Program-made: the position numbers and the translations under genes
Shown here: positions 12,531 through 25,156 of the stretch, in pieces
How the letters are laid out: each line of letters begins with the position of its first letter
Position numbering within the stretch: position 1 is the first letter of the stretch
The notes under the pieces: model-generated
Told to the model about the DNA's origin: nothing
The model's input: the letters and a program-made list of their open reading frames with translations, nothing else
Database searches by the model: none
NCBI GenBank assembly: GCA_946699065.1
Contig: CAMPDV010000278.1
Span: 248,001 to 312,000, forward strand
DNA: 64,000 nt
From: Loxodes magnus
Taxonomy: Eukaryota > Ciliophora > Karyorelictea > Loxodida > Loxodidae
Direction of reading: 5' to 3'

Positions 12531-14904
12531 CTGTAAGACCATGAGTGGTCAAACTAGTTGTGCATATGCTGTGGCTATATCCAGTGATTCAGAGTTCATC
12601 GTATCGGGAAGTGGAGATAAGACGGTGAGACTATGGGACGTCAAGACAGGTATCTGTAAGATCATGAGTGGTCACACTAGTTGTGTATGATCTGTAGCTA
12701 TATCCAGTGATTCAGAGTTCATCGTATCGGGAAGTGGAGATAAGACGGTGAGATTATGGGACGTCAAGACAGGTACCTGTAAGACCATGAGTGGTCACAC
12801 TAGTTGTGTATGATCTGTGGCTATATCCAGTGATTCAGAGTTCATCGTATCGGGAAGTGGAGATAAGACGGTGAGACTATGGGACGTCAAGACAGGTACC
12901 TGTAAGACCATGAGTGGTCAAACTAGTTATGTATGATCTGTGGCTATATCCAGTGATTCAGAGTTCATCGTATCGTGAAGTTATGATAATACGGTGAGAC
13001 TATGGGACGTCAAGACAGGTACCTGTAAGACCATGAGTGGTCACACTAGTAATGTATATGCTGTGGCTATATCCAGTGATTCAGAGTTCATCGTATCGGG
13101 AAGTGGAGATAAGACGGTGAGACTATGGGACGTCAAGACAGGTACCTGTAAGACCATGAGTGGTCACACTAGTTGTGTATATGCTGTGGCTATATCCAGT
13201 GATTCAGAGTTCATCGTATCGGGAAGTTAGGATTAGACGGTGAGACTATGGTACGTCAAGACAGGTACCTGTAAGACCATGAGTGGTCACACTAGTTGTG
13301 TATATGCTGTGGCTATATCCAGTGATTCAGATTTCATCGTATCGGGAAGTTAGGATTAGACGGTGAGACTATGGTACGTCAAGACAGGTACCTGTAAGAC
13401 CATGAGTGGTCACACTAGTAATGTATATGCTGTGGCTATATCCAGTGATTCAGATTTCATCATATCGGGAAGTAGTGATAATACGGTGAGACTATGGGAC
13501 GTCAAGACAGGTACCTGTAAGACCATGAGTGGTCACACTAGTTGTGTATATGCTGTGGCTATATCCAGTGATTCAGAGTTCATCGTATCGGGAAGTTAGG
13601 ATTAGACGGTGAGACTATGGTACGTCAAGACAGGTACCTGTAAGACCATGAGTGGTCACAACGGTTAGGTATGATCCGTGGCTATATCCAGTGATTCAGA
13701 TTTCATCGTATCGGGAAGTAGAGATTAGACGGTGAGACTATGGGACGTCAAGACAGGTACCTGTAAGACCATGAGTGGTCACACTAGTTGTGTATATGCT
13801 GTGGCTATATCCAGTGATTCAGATTTCATCATATCGGGAAGTAATGATTATACGGTGAGACTATGGGACGTCAAGACAGGTACCTGTAAGACCATGAGTG
13901 GTCACACTAGTAATGTATATGCTGTGGCTATATCCAGTGATTCAGATTTCATCATATCGGGAAGTAATGATAAGACGGTGAGACTATGGGACGTCAAGAC
14001 AGGTACCTGTAAGACCATGAGTGGTCACACTAGTTGTGTATATGCTGTGGCTATATCCAGTGATTCAGAGTTCATCGTATCGGGAAGTTAGGATTAGACG
14101 GTGAGACTATGGTACGTCAAGACAGGTACCTGTAAGACCATGAGTGGTCACAACGGTTAGGTATGATCCGTGGCTATATCCAGTGATTCAGATTTCATCG
14201 TATCGGGAAGTAGAGATTAGACGGTGAGACTATGGGACGTCAAGACAGGTACCTGTAAGACCATGAGTGGTCACACTAGTTGTGTATATGCTGTGGCTAT
14301 ATCCAGTGATTCAGAGTTCATCGTATCGTGAAGTAGAGATTAGACGGTGAGACTATGGGACGTCAAGACAGGTACCTGTAAGACCATGAGTGGTCACACT
14401 AGTAATGTATATGCTGTGGCTATATCCAGTGATTCAGAGTTCATCGTATTGGGAAGTTATGATTAGACGGTGAGACTATGGGACGTCAAGACAGGTACCT
14501 GTAAGACCATGAGTGGTCACAACGGTTAGGTATGATCCGTGGTTATATCCAGTGATTCAGAGTTCATCGTATCGGGAAGTGGAGATAAGACGGTGAGACT
14601 ATGGGACGTCAAGACAGGTACCTGTAAGACCATGAGTGGTAACACTAGTAATGTATATGCTGTGGCTATATCCAGTGATTCAGAGTTCATCGTATCGTGA
14701 AGTAGAGATTAGACGGTGAGACTATGGGACGTCAAGACAGGTACCTGTAAGACCATGAGTGGTCACACTAGTAATGTATATGCTGTGGCTATATCCAGTG
14801 ATTCAGAGTTCATCGTATCGGGAAGTTATGATTAGACGGTGAGACTATGGGACGTCAAGACAGGTACCTGTAAGACCATGAGTGGTCACAACGGTTAGGT
14901 ATGA

Positions 14905-15018
<114 letters not shown>

Positions 15019-15698
15019 TAGGTATGATCCGTGGCTATATCCAGTGATTCAGAGTTCATCGTATCGGGAAGTTAGGATTAGACGGTGAGACTATGGTACG
15101 TCAAGACAGGTACCTGTAAGACCATGAGTGGTCACAACGGTTAGGTATGATCCGTGGCTATATCCAGTGATTCAGAGTTCATCGTATCGGGAAGTAATGA
15201 TTATACGGTGAGACTATGGGACGTCAAGACAGGTACCTGTAAGACCATGAGTGGTCACACTAGTAATGTATATGCTGTGGCTATATCCAGTGATTCAGAT
15301 TTCATCATATCTGGAAGTAGAGATAATACGGTGAGACTATGGGACGTCAAGACAGGTACCTGTAAGACCATGAGTGGTCACAACGGTTAGGTATGATCCG
15401 TGGCTATATCCAGTGATTCAGATTTCATCATATCGGGAGTAGAGATAATACGGTGAGACTATGGGACGTCAAGACAGGTACCTGTAAGACCATGAGTGGT
15501 CACACTAGTAATGTATATGCTGTGGCTATATCCAGTGATTCAGAGTTCATCGTATTGGGAAGTCATGATAAGACGGTGAGACTATGGGACGTCAAGACAG
15601 GTACCTGTAAGACCATGAGTGGTCACAACGGTTAGGTATGATCCGTGGCTATATCCAGTGATTCAGATTTCATCGTATCGGGAAGTAGAGATTAGACG

Positions 15699-16544
15699 GT
15701 GAGACTATGGGACGTCAAGACAGGTACCTGTAAGATCATGAGTGGTCACACTAGTTGTGTATATGCTGTGGCTATATCCAGTGATTCAGATTTCATCATA
15801 TCGGGAAGTAATGATTATACGGTGAGACTATGGGACGTCAAGACAGGTACCTGTAAGACCATGAGTGGTCACACTAGTAATGTATATGCTGTGGCTATAT
15901 CCAGTGATTCAGAGTTCATCGTATCGGGAAGTTATGATAATACGGTGAGACTATGGGACGTCAAGACAGGTACCTGTAAGACCATGAGTGGTCACACTAG
16001 TAATGTATATGCTGTGGCTATATCCAGTGATTCAGATTTCATCATATCGGGAAGTAATGATAAGACGGTGAGACTATGGGACGTCAAGACAGGTACCTGT
16101 AAGACCATGAGTGGTAACACTAGTAATGTATATGCTGTGGCTATATCCAGTGATTCAGAGTTCATCGTATCGGGAAGTCATGATAAGACGGTGAGACTAT
16201 GGGACGTCAAGACAGGTACCTGTAAGACCATGAGTGGTCACACTAGTTATGTATATGCTGTGGCTATATCCAGTGATTCAGAGTTCATCGTATCGGGAAG
16301 TTTAGATAAGACGGTGAGACTATGGGACGTCAAGACAGGTACCTGTAAGAGCATGAGTGGTCAAACTAGTTATGTATATGCTGTGGCTATATCCAGTGAT
16401 TCAGAGTTCATCGTATCGGGAAGTGGAGATAAGACGGTGAGACTATGGGACGTCAAGACAGGTACCTGTAAGACCATGAGTGGTAACACTAGTAATGTAT
16501 ATGATGTGGCTATATCCAGTGATTCAGAGTTCATCGTATCGTGA
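15699..16544 (+). CDS. Open WD40 segment, 281 codons (about seven blades)
   Basis: The open stretch covers residue 25/27 pairs N/Y, Y/N, N/K, H/K, L/K, G/K and closes at a TGA replacing Gly23. Its length is close to seven 41-residue blades, the usual size of one closed WD40 propeller. One blade carries A10 changed to Asp (GAT near 16502). A near-identical copy lies at 20002-20847. No start signal is visible beyond a GTG inside the unit. If anything in the window folds as a stand-alone propeller under the standard code, this and its two equals are the candidates. Confidence 0.3.
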   Translation: MRLWDVKTGTCKIMSGHTSCVYAVAISSDSDFIISGSNDYTVRLWDVKTGTCKTMSGHTSNVYAVAISSDSEFIVSGSYDNTVRLWDVKTGTCKTMSGHTSNVYAVAISSDSDFIISGSNDKTVRLWDVKTGTCKTMSGNTSNVYAVAISSDSEFIVSGSHDKTVRLWDVKTGTCKTMSGHTSYVYAVAISSDSEFIVSGSLDKTVRLWDVKTGTCKSMSGQTSYVYAVAISSDSEFIVSGSGDKTVRLWDVKTGTCKTMSGNTSNVYDVAISSDSEFIVS

Positions 16545-16748
16545 AGTAGAGATAATACGGTGAGACTATGGGACGTCAAGACAGGTACCTGTAAGACCAT
16601 GAGTGGTCACACTAGTAATGTATATGCTGTGGCTATATCCAGTGATTCAGAGTTCATCGTATCGGGAAGTTATGATTAGACGGTGAGACTATGGGACGTC
16701 AAGACAGGTACCTGTAAGACCATGAGTGGTCACAACGGTTAGGTATGA

Positions 16749-16862
<114 letters not shown>

Positions 16863-16994
16863 TAGGTATGATCCGTGGCTATATCCAGTGATTCAGAGTT
16901 CATCGTATCGGGAAGTTGAGATTAGACGGTGAGACTATGGGACGTCAAGACAGGTACCTGTAAGAGCATGAGTGGTCAAACTAGTTATGTATGA

Positions 16995-17108
<114 letters not shown>

Positions 17109-17419
17109 TAGGTATGATCCGTGGCTATATCCAGTGATTCAGATTTCATCATATCGGGAAGTTAGGATTAGACGGTGAGACTATGGGACGTCAAGACAGG
17201 TACCTGTAAGACCATGAGTGGTCACAACGGTTAGGTATGATCCGTGGCTATATCCAGTGATTCAGATTTCATCATATCGGGAGTAGAGATAATACGGTGA
17301 GACTATGGGACGTCAAGACAGGTACCTGTAAGACCATGAGTGGTCACACTAGTAATGTATATGCTGTGGCTATATCCAGTGATTCAGAGTTCATCGTATT
17401 GGGAAGTTGAGATAATACG

Positions 17420-18025
17420 GTGAGACTATGGGACGTCAAGACAGGTACCTGTAAGACCATGAGACGTCACACTAGTAATGTATATGCTGTGGCTATATCC
17501 AGTGATTCAGATTTCATCATATCGGGAAGTAGTGATAATACGGTGAGACTATGGGACGTCAAGACAGGTACCTGTAAGACCATGAGTGGTCACACTAGTA
17601 ATGTATATGCTGTGGCTATATCCAGTGATTCAGAGTTCATCGTATTGGGAAGTCATGATAAGACGGTGAGACTATGGGACGTCAAGACAGGTACCTGTAA
17701 GACCATGAGTGGTCACACTAGTTGTGTATATGCTGTGGCTATATCCAGTGATTCAGATTTCATCATATCGGGAAGTAATGATTATACGGTGAGACTATGG
17801 GACGTCAAGACAGGTACCTGTAAGACCATGAGTGGTCACACTAGTAATGTATATGCTGTGGCTATATCCAGTGATTCAGATTTCATCATATCGGGAAGTA
17901 ATGATAAGACGGTGAGACTATGGGACGTCAAGACAGGTACCTGTAAGACCATGAGTGGTCACACTAGTTGTGTATATGCTGTGGCTATATCCAGTGATTC
18001 AGAGTTCATCGTATCGGGAAGTTAG
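17420..18025 (+). CDS. Open WD40 segment, 201 codons (five blades), M-R-R-H type
   Basis: Begins in a blade where S2-G3 is replaced by Arg-Arg (AGA-CGT). Residue 25/27 pairs run S/N, H/K, N/Y, N/K, then a TAG at residue 25. The first part is shared with 21723-22328 and 24551-25156. The copies part company after the H/K blade, which marks the right edge of the 3.1-kb duplication near 17718. Fragment between stops, no initiation signals. Confidence 0.22.
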   Translation: MRLWDVKTGTCKTMRRHTSNVYAVAISSDSDFIISGSSDNTVRLWDVKTGTCKTMSGHTSNVYAVAISSDSEFIVLGSHDKTVRLWDVKTGTCKTMSGHTSCVYAVAISSDSDFIISGSNDYTVRLWDVKTGTCKTMSGHTSNVYAVAISSDSDFIISGSNDKTVRLWDVKTGTCKTMSGHTSCVYAVAISSDSEFIVSGS

Positions 18026-18157
18026 GATTAGACGGTGAGACTATGGTACGTCAAGACAGGTACCTGTAAGACCATGAGTGGTCACAACGGTTAGGTATGA
18101 TCCGTGGCTATATCCAGTGATTCAGATTTCATCGTATCGGGAAGTAGAGATTAGACG

Positions 18158-19003
18158 GTGAGACTATGGGACGTCAAGACAGGTACCTGTAAGACCATGA
18201 GTGGTCACACTAGTTGTGTATATGCTGTGGCTATATCCAGTGATTCAGAGTTCATCGTATTGGGAAGTCATGATAAGACGGTGAGACTATGGGACGTCAA
18301 GACAGGTACCTGTAAGACCATGAGTGGTCACACTAGTTGTGTATATGCTGTGGCTATATCCAGTGATTCAGAGTTCATCGTATCGGGAAGTTTAGATAAG
18401 ACGGTGAGACTATGGGACGTCAAGACAGGTACCTGTAAGAGCATGAGTGGTCAAACTAGTTATGCATATGCTGTGGCTATATCCAGTGATTCAGAGTTCA
18501 TCGTATCGGGAAGTGGAGATAAGACGGTGAGACTATGGGACGTCAAGACAGGTACCTGTAAGACCATGAGTGGTCACACTAGTTGTGTATATGCTGTGGC
18601 TATATCCAGTGATTCAGAGTTCATCGTATTGGGAAGTCATGATAAGACGGTGAGACTATGGGACGTCAAGACAGGTACCTGTAAGACCATGAGTGGTCAC
18701 ACTAGTTGTGTATATGCTGTGGCTATATCCAGTGATTCAGAGTTCATCGTATCGGGAAGTTTAGATAAGACGGTGAGACTATGGGACGTCAAGACAGGTA
18801 CCTGTAAGAGCATGAGTGGTCAAACTAGTTATGCATATGCTGTGGCTATATCCAGTGATTCAGATTTCATCGTATCGGGAAGTGGAGATAAGACGGTGAG
18901 ACTATGGGACGTCAAGACAGGTACCTGTAAGACCATGAGTGGTAACACTAGTAATGTATATGCTGTGGCTATATCCAGTGATTCAGAGTTCATCGTATCG
19001 TGA
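18158..19003 (+). CDS. Open WD40 segment, 281 codons, with internal three-blade duplication
   Basis: Residue 25/27 pairs read H/K, L/K, G/K, H/K, L/K, G/K. A three-blade set is repeated at a 369-bp step; the rare GCA form of residue 8 near 18466 reappears 369 bases later near 18835. Blades with Ser at residue 41 (AGC) and Gln4 (CAA) occur once in each set. It closes at the TGA form of Gly23. The recent in-frame triplication-like step shows how blade number changes here without breaking phase. Confidence 0.3.
   Translation: MRLWDVKTGTCKTMSGHTSCVYAVAISSDSEFIVLGSHDKTVRLWDVKTGTCKTMSGHTSCVYAVAISSDSEFIVSGSLDKTVRLWDVKTGTCKSMSGQTSYAYAVAISSDSEFIVSGSGDKTVRLWDVKTGTCKTMSGHTSCVYAVAISSDSEFIVLGSHDKTVRLWDVKTGTCKTMSGHTSCVYAVAISSDSEFIVSGSLDKTVRLWDVKTGTCKSMSGQTSYAYAVAISSDSDFIVSGSGDKTVRLWDVKTGTCKTMSGNTSNVYAVAISSDSEFIVS
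18190..18927 (+). repeat. Three-unit (369-bp) tandem duplication
   Basis: The set H25-K27 with L22, L25-K27, G25-K27 with S41 and Gln4 occurs twice in direct succession. The GCATATGCT form of residues 8-10 is at 18466 and 18835. One copy has E18 and the other D18 in the last blade. This is the clearest small in-phase expansion in the array. Confidence 0.8.
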
Positions 19004-20001
19004 AGTAGAGATTAGACGGTGAGACTATGGGACGTCAAGACAGGTACCTGTAAGACCATGAGTGGTCACACTAGTAATGTATATGCTGTGGCTATATCCA
19101 GTGATTCAGAGTTCATCGTATCGGGAAGTTATGATTAGACGGTGAGACTATGGGACGTCAAGACAGGTACCTGTAAGACCATGAGTGGTCACAACGGTTA
19201 GGTATGATCCGTGGCTATATCCAGTGATTCAGATTTCATCATATCGGGAAGTAATGATAAGACGGTGAGACTATGGGACGTCAAGACAGGTACCTGTAAG
19301 ACCATGAGTGGTCACAACGGTTAGGTATGATCCGTGGCTATATCCAGTGATTCAGAGTTCATCGTATCGGGAAGTTAGGATTAGACGGTGAGACTATGGT
19401 ACGTCAAGACAGGTACCTGTAAGACCATGAGTGGTCACAACGGTTAGGTATGATCCGTGGCTATATCCAGTGATTCAGAGTTCATCGTATCGGGAAGTAA
19501 TGATTATACGGTGAGACTATGGGACGTCAAGACAGGTACCTGTAAGACCATGAGTGGTCACACTAGTAATGTATATGCTGTGGCTATATCCAGTGATTCA
19601 GATTTCATCATATCTGGAAGTAGAGATTAGACGGTGAGACTATGGGACGTCAAGACAGGTACCTGTAAGACCATGAGTGGTCACAACGGTTAGGTATGAT
19701 CCGTGGCTATATCCAGTGATTCAGATTTCATCATATCGGGAGTAGAGATAATACGGTGAGACTATGGGACGTCAAGACAGGTACCTGTAAGACCATGAGT
19801 GGTCACACTAGTAATGTATATGCTGTGGCTATATCCAGTGATTCAGAGTTCATCGTATTGGGAAGTCATGATAAGACGGTGAGACTATGGGACGTCAAGA
19901 CAGGTACCTGTAAGACCATGAGTGGTCACAACGGTTAGGTATGATCCGTGGCTATATCCAGTGATTCAGATTTCATCGTATCGGGAAGTAGAGATTAGAC
20001 G

Positions 20002-20847
20002 GTGAGACTATGGGACGTCAAGACAGGTACCTGTAAGATCATGAGTGGTCACACTAGTTGTGTATATGCTGTGGCTATATCCAGTGATTCAGATTTCATC
20101 ATATCGGGAAGTAATGATTATACGGTGAGACTATGGGACGTCAAGACAGGTACCTGTAAGACCATGAGTGGTCACACTAGTAATGTATATGCTGTGGCTA
20201 TATCCAGTGATTCAGAGTTCATCGTATCGGGAAGTTATGATAATACGGTGAGACTATGGGACGTCAAGACAGGTACCTGTAAGACCATGAGTGGTCACAC
20301 TAGTAATGCATATGCTGTGGCTATATCCAGTGATTCAGATTTCATCATATCGGGAAGTAATGATAAGACGGTGAGACTATGGGACGTCAAGACAGGTACC
20401 TGTAAGACCATGAGTGGTAACACTAGTAATGTATATGCTGTGGCTATATCCAGTGATTCAGAGTTCATCGTATCGGGAAGTCATGATAAGACGGTGAGAC
20501 TATGGGACGTCAAGACAGGTACCTGTAAGACCATGAGTGGTCACACTAGTTATGTATATGCTGTGGCTATATCCAGTGATTCAGAGTTCATCGTATCGGG
20601 AAGTTTAGATAAGACGGTGAGACTATGGGACGTCAAGACAGGTACCTGTAAGAGCATGAGTGGTCAAACTAGTTATGTATATGCTGTGGCTATATCCAGT
20701 GATTCAGAGTTCATCGTATCGGGAAGTGGAGATAAGACGGTGAGACTATGGGACGTCAAGACAGGTACCTGTAAGACCATGAGTGGTAACACTAGTAATG
20801 TATATGCTGTGGCTATATCCAGTGATTCAGAGTTCATCGTATCGTGA
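20002..20847 (+). CDS. Open WD40 segment, 281 codons, copy of the 15699 segment
   Basis: Same blade order as 15699-16544 at an offset of 4303 bases (35 units minus two lost bases). Differences I can see are V8 to Ala in one blade (GCA near 20308) and a normal Ala10 where the other copy has Asp. The few differences in 846 bases imply a recent duplication or continuing exchange. No start or promoter signals. Confidence 0.3.
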   Translation: MRLWDVKTGTCKIMSGHTSCVYAVAISSDSDFIISGSNDYTVRLWDVKTGTCKTMSGHTSNVYAVAISSDSEFIVSGSYDNTVRLWDVKTGTCKTMSGHTSNAYAVAISSDSDFIISGSNDKTVRLWDVKTGTCKTMSGNTSNVYAVAISSDSEFIVSGSHDKTVRLWDVKTGTCKTMSGHTSYVYAVAISSDSEFIVSGSLDKTVRLWDVKTGTCKSMSGQTSYVYAVAISSDSEFIVSGSGDKTVRLWDVKTGTCKTMSGNTSNVYAVAISSDSEFIVS

Positions 20848-21051
20848 AGTAGAGATAATACGGTGAGACTATGGGACGTCAAGACAGGTACCTGTAAGAC
20901 CATGAGTGGTCACACTAGTAATGTATATGCTGTGGCTATATCCAGTGATTCAGAGTTCATCGTATCGGGAAGTTATGATTAGACGGTGAGACTATGGGAC
21001 GTCAAGACAGGTACCTGTAAGACCATGAGTGGTCACAACGGTTAGGTATGA

Positions 21052-21165
<114 letters not shown>

Positions 21166-21297
21166 TAGGTATGATCCGTGGCTATATCCAGTGATTCAGA
21201 GTTCATCGTATCGGGAAGTTGAGATTAGACGGTGAGACTATGGGACGTCAAGACAGGTACCTGTAAGAGCATGAGTGGTCAAACTAGTTATGTATGA

Positions 21298-21411
<114 letters not shown>

Positions 21412-21722
21412 TAGGTATGATCCGTGGCTATATCCAGTGATTCAGATTTCATCATATCGGGAAGTTAGGATTAGACGGTGAGACTATGGGACGTCAAGAC
21501 AGGTACCTGTAAGACCATGAGTGGTCACAACGGTTAGGTATGATCCGTGGCTATATCCAGTGATTCAGATTTCATCATATCGGGAGTAGAGATAATACGG
21601 TGAGACTATGGGACGTCAAGACAGGTACCTGTAAGACCATGAGTGGTCACACTAGTAATGTATATGCTGTGGCTATATCCAGTGATTCAGAGTTCATCGT
21701 ATTGGGAAGTTGAGATAATACG

Positions 21723-22328
21723 GTGAGACTATGGGACGTCAAGACAGGTACCTGTAAGACCATGAGACGTCACACTAGTAATGTATATGCTGTGGCTATA
21801 TCCAGTGATTCAGATTTCATCATATCGGGAAGTAGTGATAATACGGTGAGACTATGGGACGTCAAGACAGGTACCTGTAAGACCATGAGTGGTCACACTA
21901 GTAATGTATATGCTGTGGCTATATCCAGTGATTCAGAGTTCATCGTATTGGGAAGTCATGATAAGACGGTGAGACTATGGGACGTCAAGACAGGTACCTG
22001 TAAGACCATGAGTGGTCACACTAATTATGTATATGCTGTGGCTATATCCAGTGATTCAGAGTTCATCGTATTAGGAAGTAGAGATAATACGGTGAGACTA
22101 TGGGACGTCAAGACAGGTACCTGTAAGACCATGAGTGGTCACACTAGTTGTGTATATGCTGTGGCTATATCCAGTGATTCAGAGTTCATCGTATCGGGAA
22201 GTAGAGATAATACGGTGAGACTATGGTACGTCAAGACAGGTACCTGTAAGACCATGAGTGGTCACACTAGTAATGTATATGCTGTGGCTATATCCAGTGA
22301 TTCAGAGTTCATCGTATTGGGAAGTTGA
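21723..22328 (+). CDS. Open WD40 segment, 201 codons, left copy of a tandem pair
   Basis: Starts in an M-R-R-H blade. Residue 25/27 pairs are S/N, H/K, R/N, R/N, the last followed by a W-Y blade, and it ends at TGA in residue 25. One blade has Asn6-Tyr7 (ACT-AAT-TAT) and Leu22 as TTA. The protein reading matches 24551-25156 exactly, since both belong to the contiguous 2828-bp duplication. Confidence 0.22.
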   Translation: MRLWDVKTGTCKTMRRHTSNVYAVAISSDSDFIISGSSDNTVRLWDVKTGTCKTMSGHTSNVYAVAISSDSEFIVLGSHDKTVRLWDVKTGTCKTMSGHTNYVYAVAISSDSEFIVLGSRDNTVRLWDVKTGTCKTMSGHTSCVYAVAISSDSEFIVSGSRDNTVRLWYVKTGTCKTMSGHTSNVYAVAISSDSEFIVLGS

Positions 22329-23444
22329 GATTAGACGGTATGACTATGGTACGTCAAGACAGGTACCTGTAAGACCATGAGTGGTCACACTAGTAATGTA
22401 TATGCTGTGGCTATATCCAGTGATTCAGAGTTCATCGTATCGGGAAGTTATGATTAGACGGTGAGACTATGGGACGTCAAGACAGGTACCTGTAAGACCA
22501 TGAGTGGTCACAACGGTTAGGTATGATCCGTGGCTATATCCAGTGATTCAGATTTCATCGTATCGGGAAGTAATGATAAGACGGTGAGACTATGGGACGT
22601 CAAGACAGGTACCTGTAAGACCATGAGTGGTCACACTAGTAATGTATATGCTGTGGCTATATCCAGTGATTCAGTGTTCATCGTATCGGGAAGTAGAGAT
22701 AATACGGTGAGACTATGGGACGTCAAGACAGGTACCTGTAAGACCATGAGTGGTCACACTAATAATGTATATGCTGTGGCTATATCCAGTGATTCAGAGT
22801 TCATCGTATCGGGAAGTTATGATTAGACGGTGAGACTATGGGACGTCAAGACAGGTACCTGTAAGACCATGAGTGGTAACACTAGTAATGTATATGCTGT
22901 GGCTATATCCAGTGATTCAGATTTCATCATATCGGGAAGTTAGGATTAGACGGTGAGACTATGGGACGTCAAGACAGGTACCTGTAAGACCATGAGTGGT
23001 CACAACGGTTAGGTATGATCCGTGGCTATATCCAGTGATTCAGAGTTCATCGTATTGGGAAGTTGAGATAATACGGTGAGACTATGGGACGTCAAGACAG
23101 GTACCTGTAAGACCATGAGACGTCACACTAGTAATGTATATGCTGTGGCTATATCCAGTGATTCAGATTTCATCATATCGGGAAGTAGTGATAATACGGT
23201 GAGACTATGGGACGTCAAGACAGGTACCTGTAAGACCATGAGTGGTCACACTAGTAATGTATATGCTGTGGCTATATCCAGTGATTCAGAGTTCATCGTA
23301 TTGGGAAGTCATGATAAGACGGTGAGACTATGGGACGTCAAGACAGGTACCTGTAAGACCATGAGTGGTCACAACGGTTAGGTATGATCCGTGGCTATAT
23401 CCAGTGATTCAGATTTCATCGTATCGGGAAGTAGAGATTAGACG

Positions 23445-23933
23445 GTGAGACTATGGGACGTCAAGACAGGTACCTGTAAGATCATGAGTGGTCACACTAG
23501 TTGTGTATATGCTGTGGCTATATCCAGTGATTCAGATTTCATCATATCGGGAAGTAATGATTATACGGTGAGACTATGGGACGTCAAGACAGGTACCTGT
23601 AAGACCATGAGTGGTCACACTAGTAATGTATATGCTGTGGCTATATCCAGTGATTCAGAGTTCATCGTATCGGGAAGTTATGATAAGACGGTGAGACTAT
23701 GGGACGTCAAGACAGGTACCTGTAAGACCATGAGTGGTCACACTAGTAATGTATATGCTGTGGCTATATCCAGTGATTCAGAGTTCATCGTATCGGGAAG
23801 TGGAGATAAGACGGTGAGACTATGGGACGTCAAGACAGGTACCTGTAAGACCATGAGTGGTCACACTAGTAATGTATATGCTGTGGCTATATCCAGTGAT
23901 TCAGAGTTCATCGTATTAGGAAGTAGAGATTAG
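23445..23933 (+). CDS. Open WD40 segment, 162 codons
   Basis: Residue 25/27 pairs N/Y, Y/K, G/K, then R/TAG. The first blade uses Ile41 (ATC). The same protein reading recurs at 26273-26761, 2828 bases downstream. After this segment the two copies diverge, which places the right edge of the duplicated block. Fragment between stops. Confidence 0.2.
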   Translation: MRLWDVKTGTCKIMSGHTSCVYAVAISSDSDFIISGSNDYTVRLWDVKTGTCKTMSGHTSNVYAVAISSDSEFIVSGSYDKTVRLWDVKTGTCKTMSGHTSNVYAVAISSDSEFIVSGSGDKTVRLWDVKTGTCKTMSGHTSNVYAVAISSDSEFIVLGSRD

Positions 23934-24125
23934 ACGGTGAGACTATGGGACGTCAAGACAGGTACCTGTAAGACCATGAGTGGTCACAACGGTTAGGTAT
24001 GATCCGTGGCTATATCCAGTGATTCAGAGTTCATCGTATCGGGAAGTTGAGATTAGACGGTGAGACTATGGGACGTCAAGACAGGTACCTGTAAGAGCAT
24101 GAGTGGTCAAACTAGTTATGTATGA

Positions 24126-24239
<114 letters not shown>

Positions 24240-24550
24240 TAGGTATGATCCGTGGCTATATCCAGTGATTCAGATTTCATCATATCGGGAAGTTAGGATT
24301 AGACGGTGAGACTATGGGACGTCAAGACAGGTACCTGTAAGACCATGAGTGGTCACAACGGTTAGGTATGATCCGTGGCTATATCCAGTGATTCAGATTT
24401 CATCATATCGGGAGTAGAGATAATACGGTGAGACTATGGGACGTCAAGACAGGTACCTGTAAGACCATGAGTGGTCACACTAGTAATGTATATGCTGTGG
24501 CTATATCCAGTGATTCAGAGTTCATCGTATTGGGAAGTTGAGATAATACG

Positions 24551-25156
24551 GTGAGACTATGGGACGTCAAGACAGGTACCTGTAAGACCATGAGACGTCA
24601 CACTAGTAATGTATATGCTGTGGCTATATCCAGTGATTCAGATTTCATCATATCGGGAAGTAGTGATAATACGGTGAGACTATGGGACGTCAAGACAGGT
24701 ACCTGTAAGACCATGAGTGGTCACACTAGTAATGTATATGCTGTGGCTATATCCAGTGATTCAGAGTTCATCGTATTGGGAAGTCATGATAAGACGGTGA
24801 GACTATGGGACGTCAAGACAGGTACCTGTAAGACCATGAGTGGTCACACTAATTATGTATATGCTGTGGCTATATCCAGTGATTCAGAGTTCATCGTATT
24901 AGGAAGTAGAGATAATACGGTGAGACTATGGGACGTCAAGACAGGTACCTGTAAGACCATGAGTGGTCACACTAGTTGTGTATATGCTGTGGCTATATCC
25001 AGTGATTCAGAGTTCATCGTATCGGGAAGTAGAGATAATACGGTGAGACTATGGTACGTCAAGACAGGTACCTGTAAGACCATGAGTGGTCACACTAGTA
25101 ATGTATATGCTGTGGCTATATCCAGTGATTCAGAGTTCATCGTATTGGGAAGTTGA
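24551..25156 (+). CDS. Open WD40 segment, 201 codons, right copy of a tandem pair
   Basis: Identical in protein reading to 21723-22328. A third, shortened version at 27994-28353 keeps only the last three blades, because two units (246 bp) are absent in the third copy. No independent start signal. Confidence 0.22.
   Translation: MRLWDVKTGTCKTMRRHTSNVYAVAISSDSDFIISGSSDNTVRLWDVKTGTCKTMSGHTSNVYAVAISSDSEFIVLGSHDKTVRLWDVKTGTCKTMSGHTNYVYAVAISSDSEFIVLGSRDNTVRLWDVKTGTCKTMSGHTSCVYAVAISSDSEFIVSGSRDNTVRLWYVKTGTCKTMSGHTSNVYAVAISSDSEFIVLGS

Noticed and set aside
15699..16544. A complete stand-alone seven-blade WD40 gene
   Set aside because: It starts right after a TAG and ends at TGA in the middle of a blade, with no gene signals. 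The size match to one propeller is kept only as a low-interest finding.
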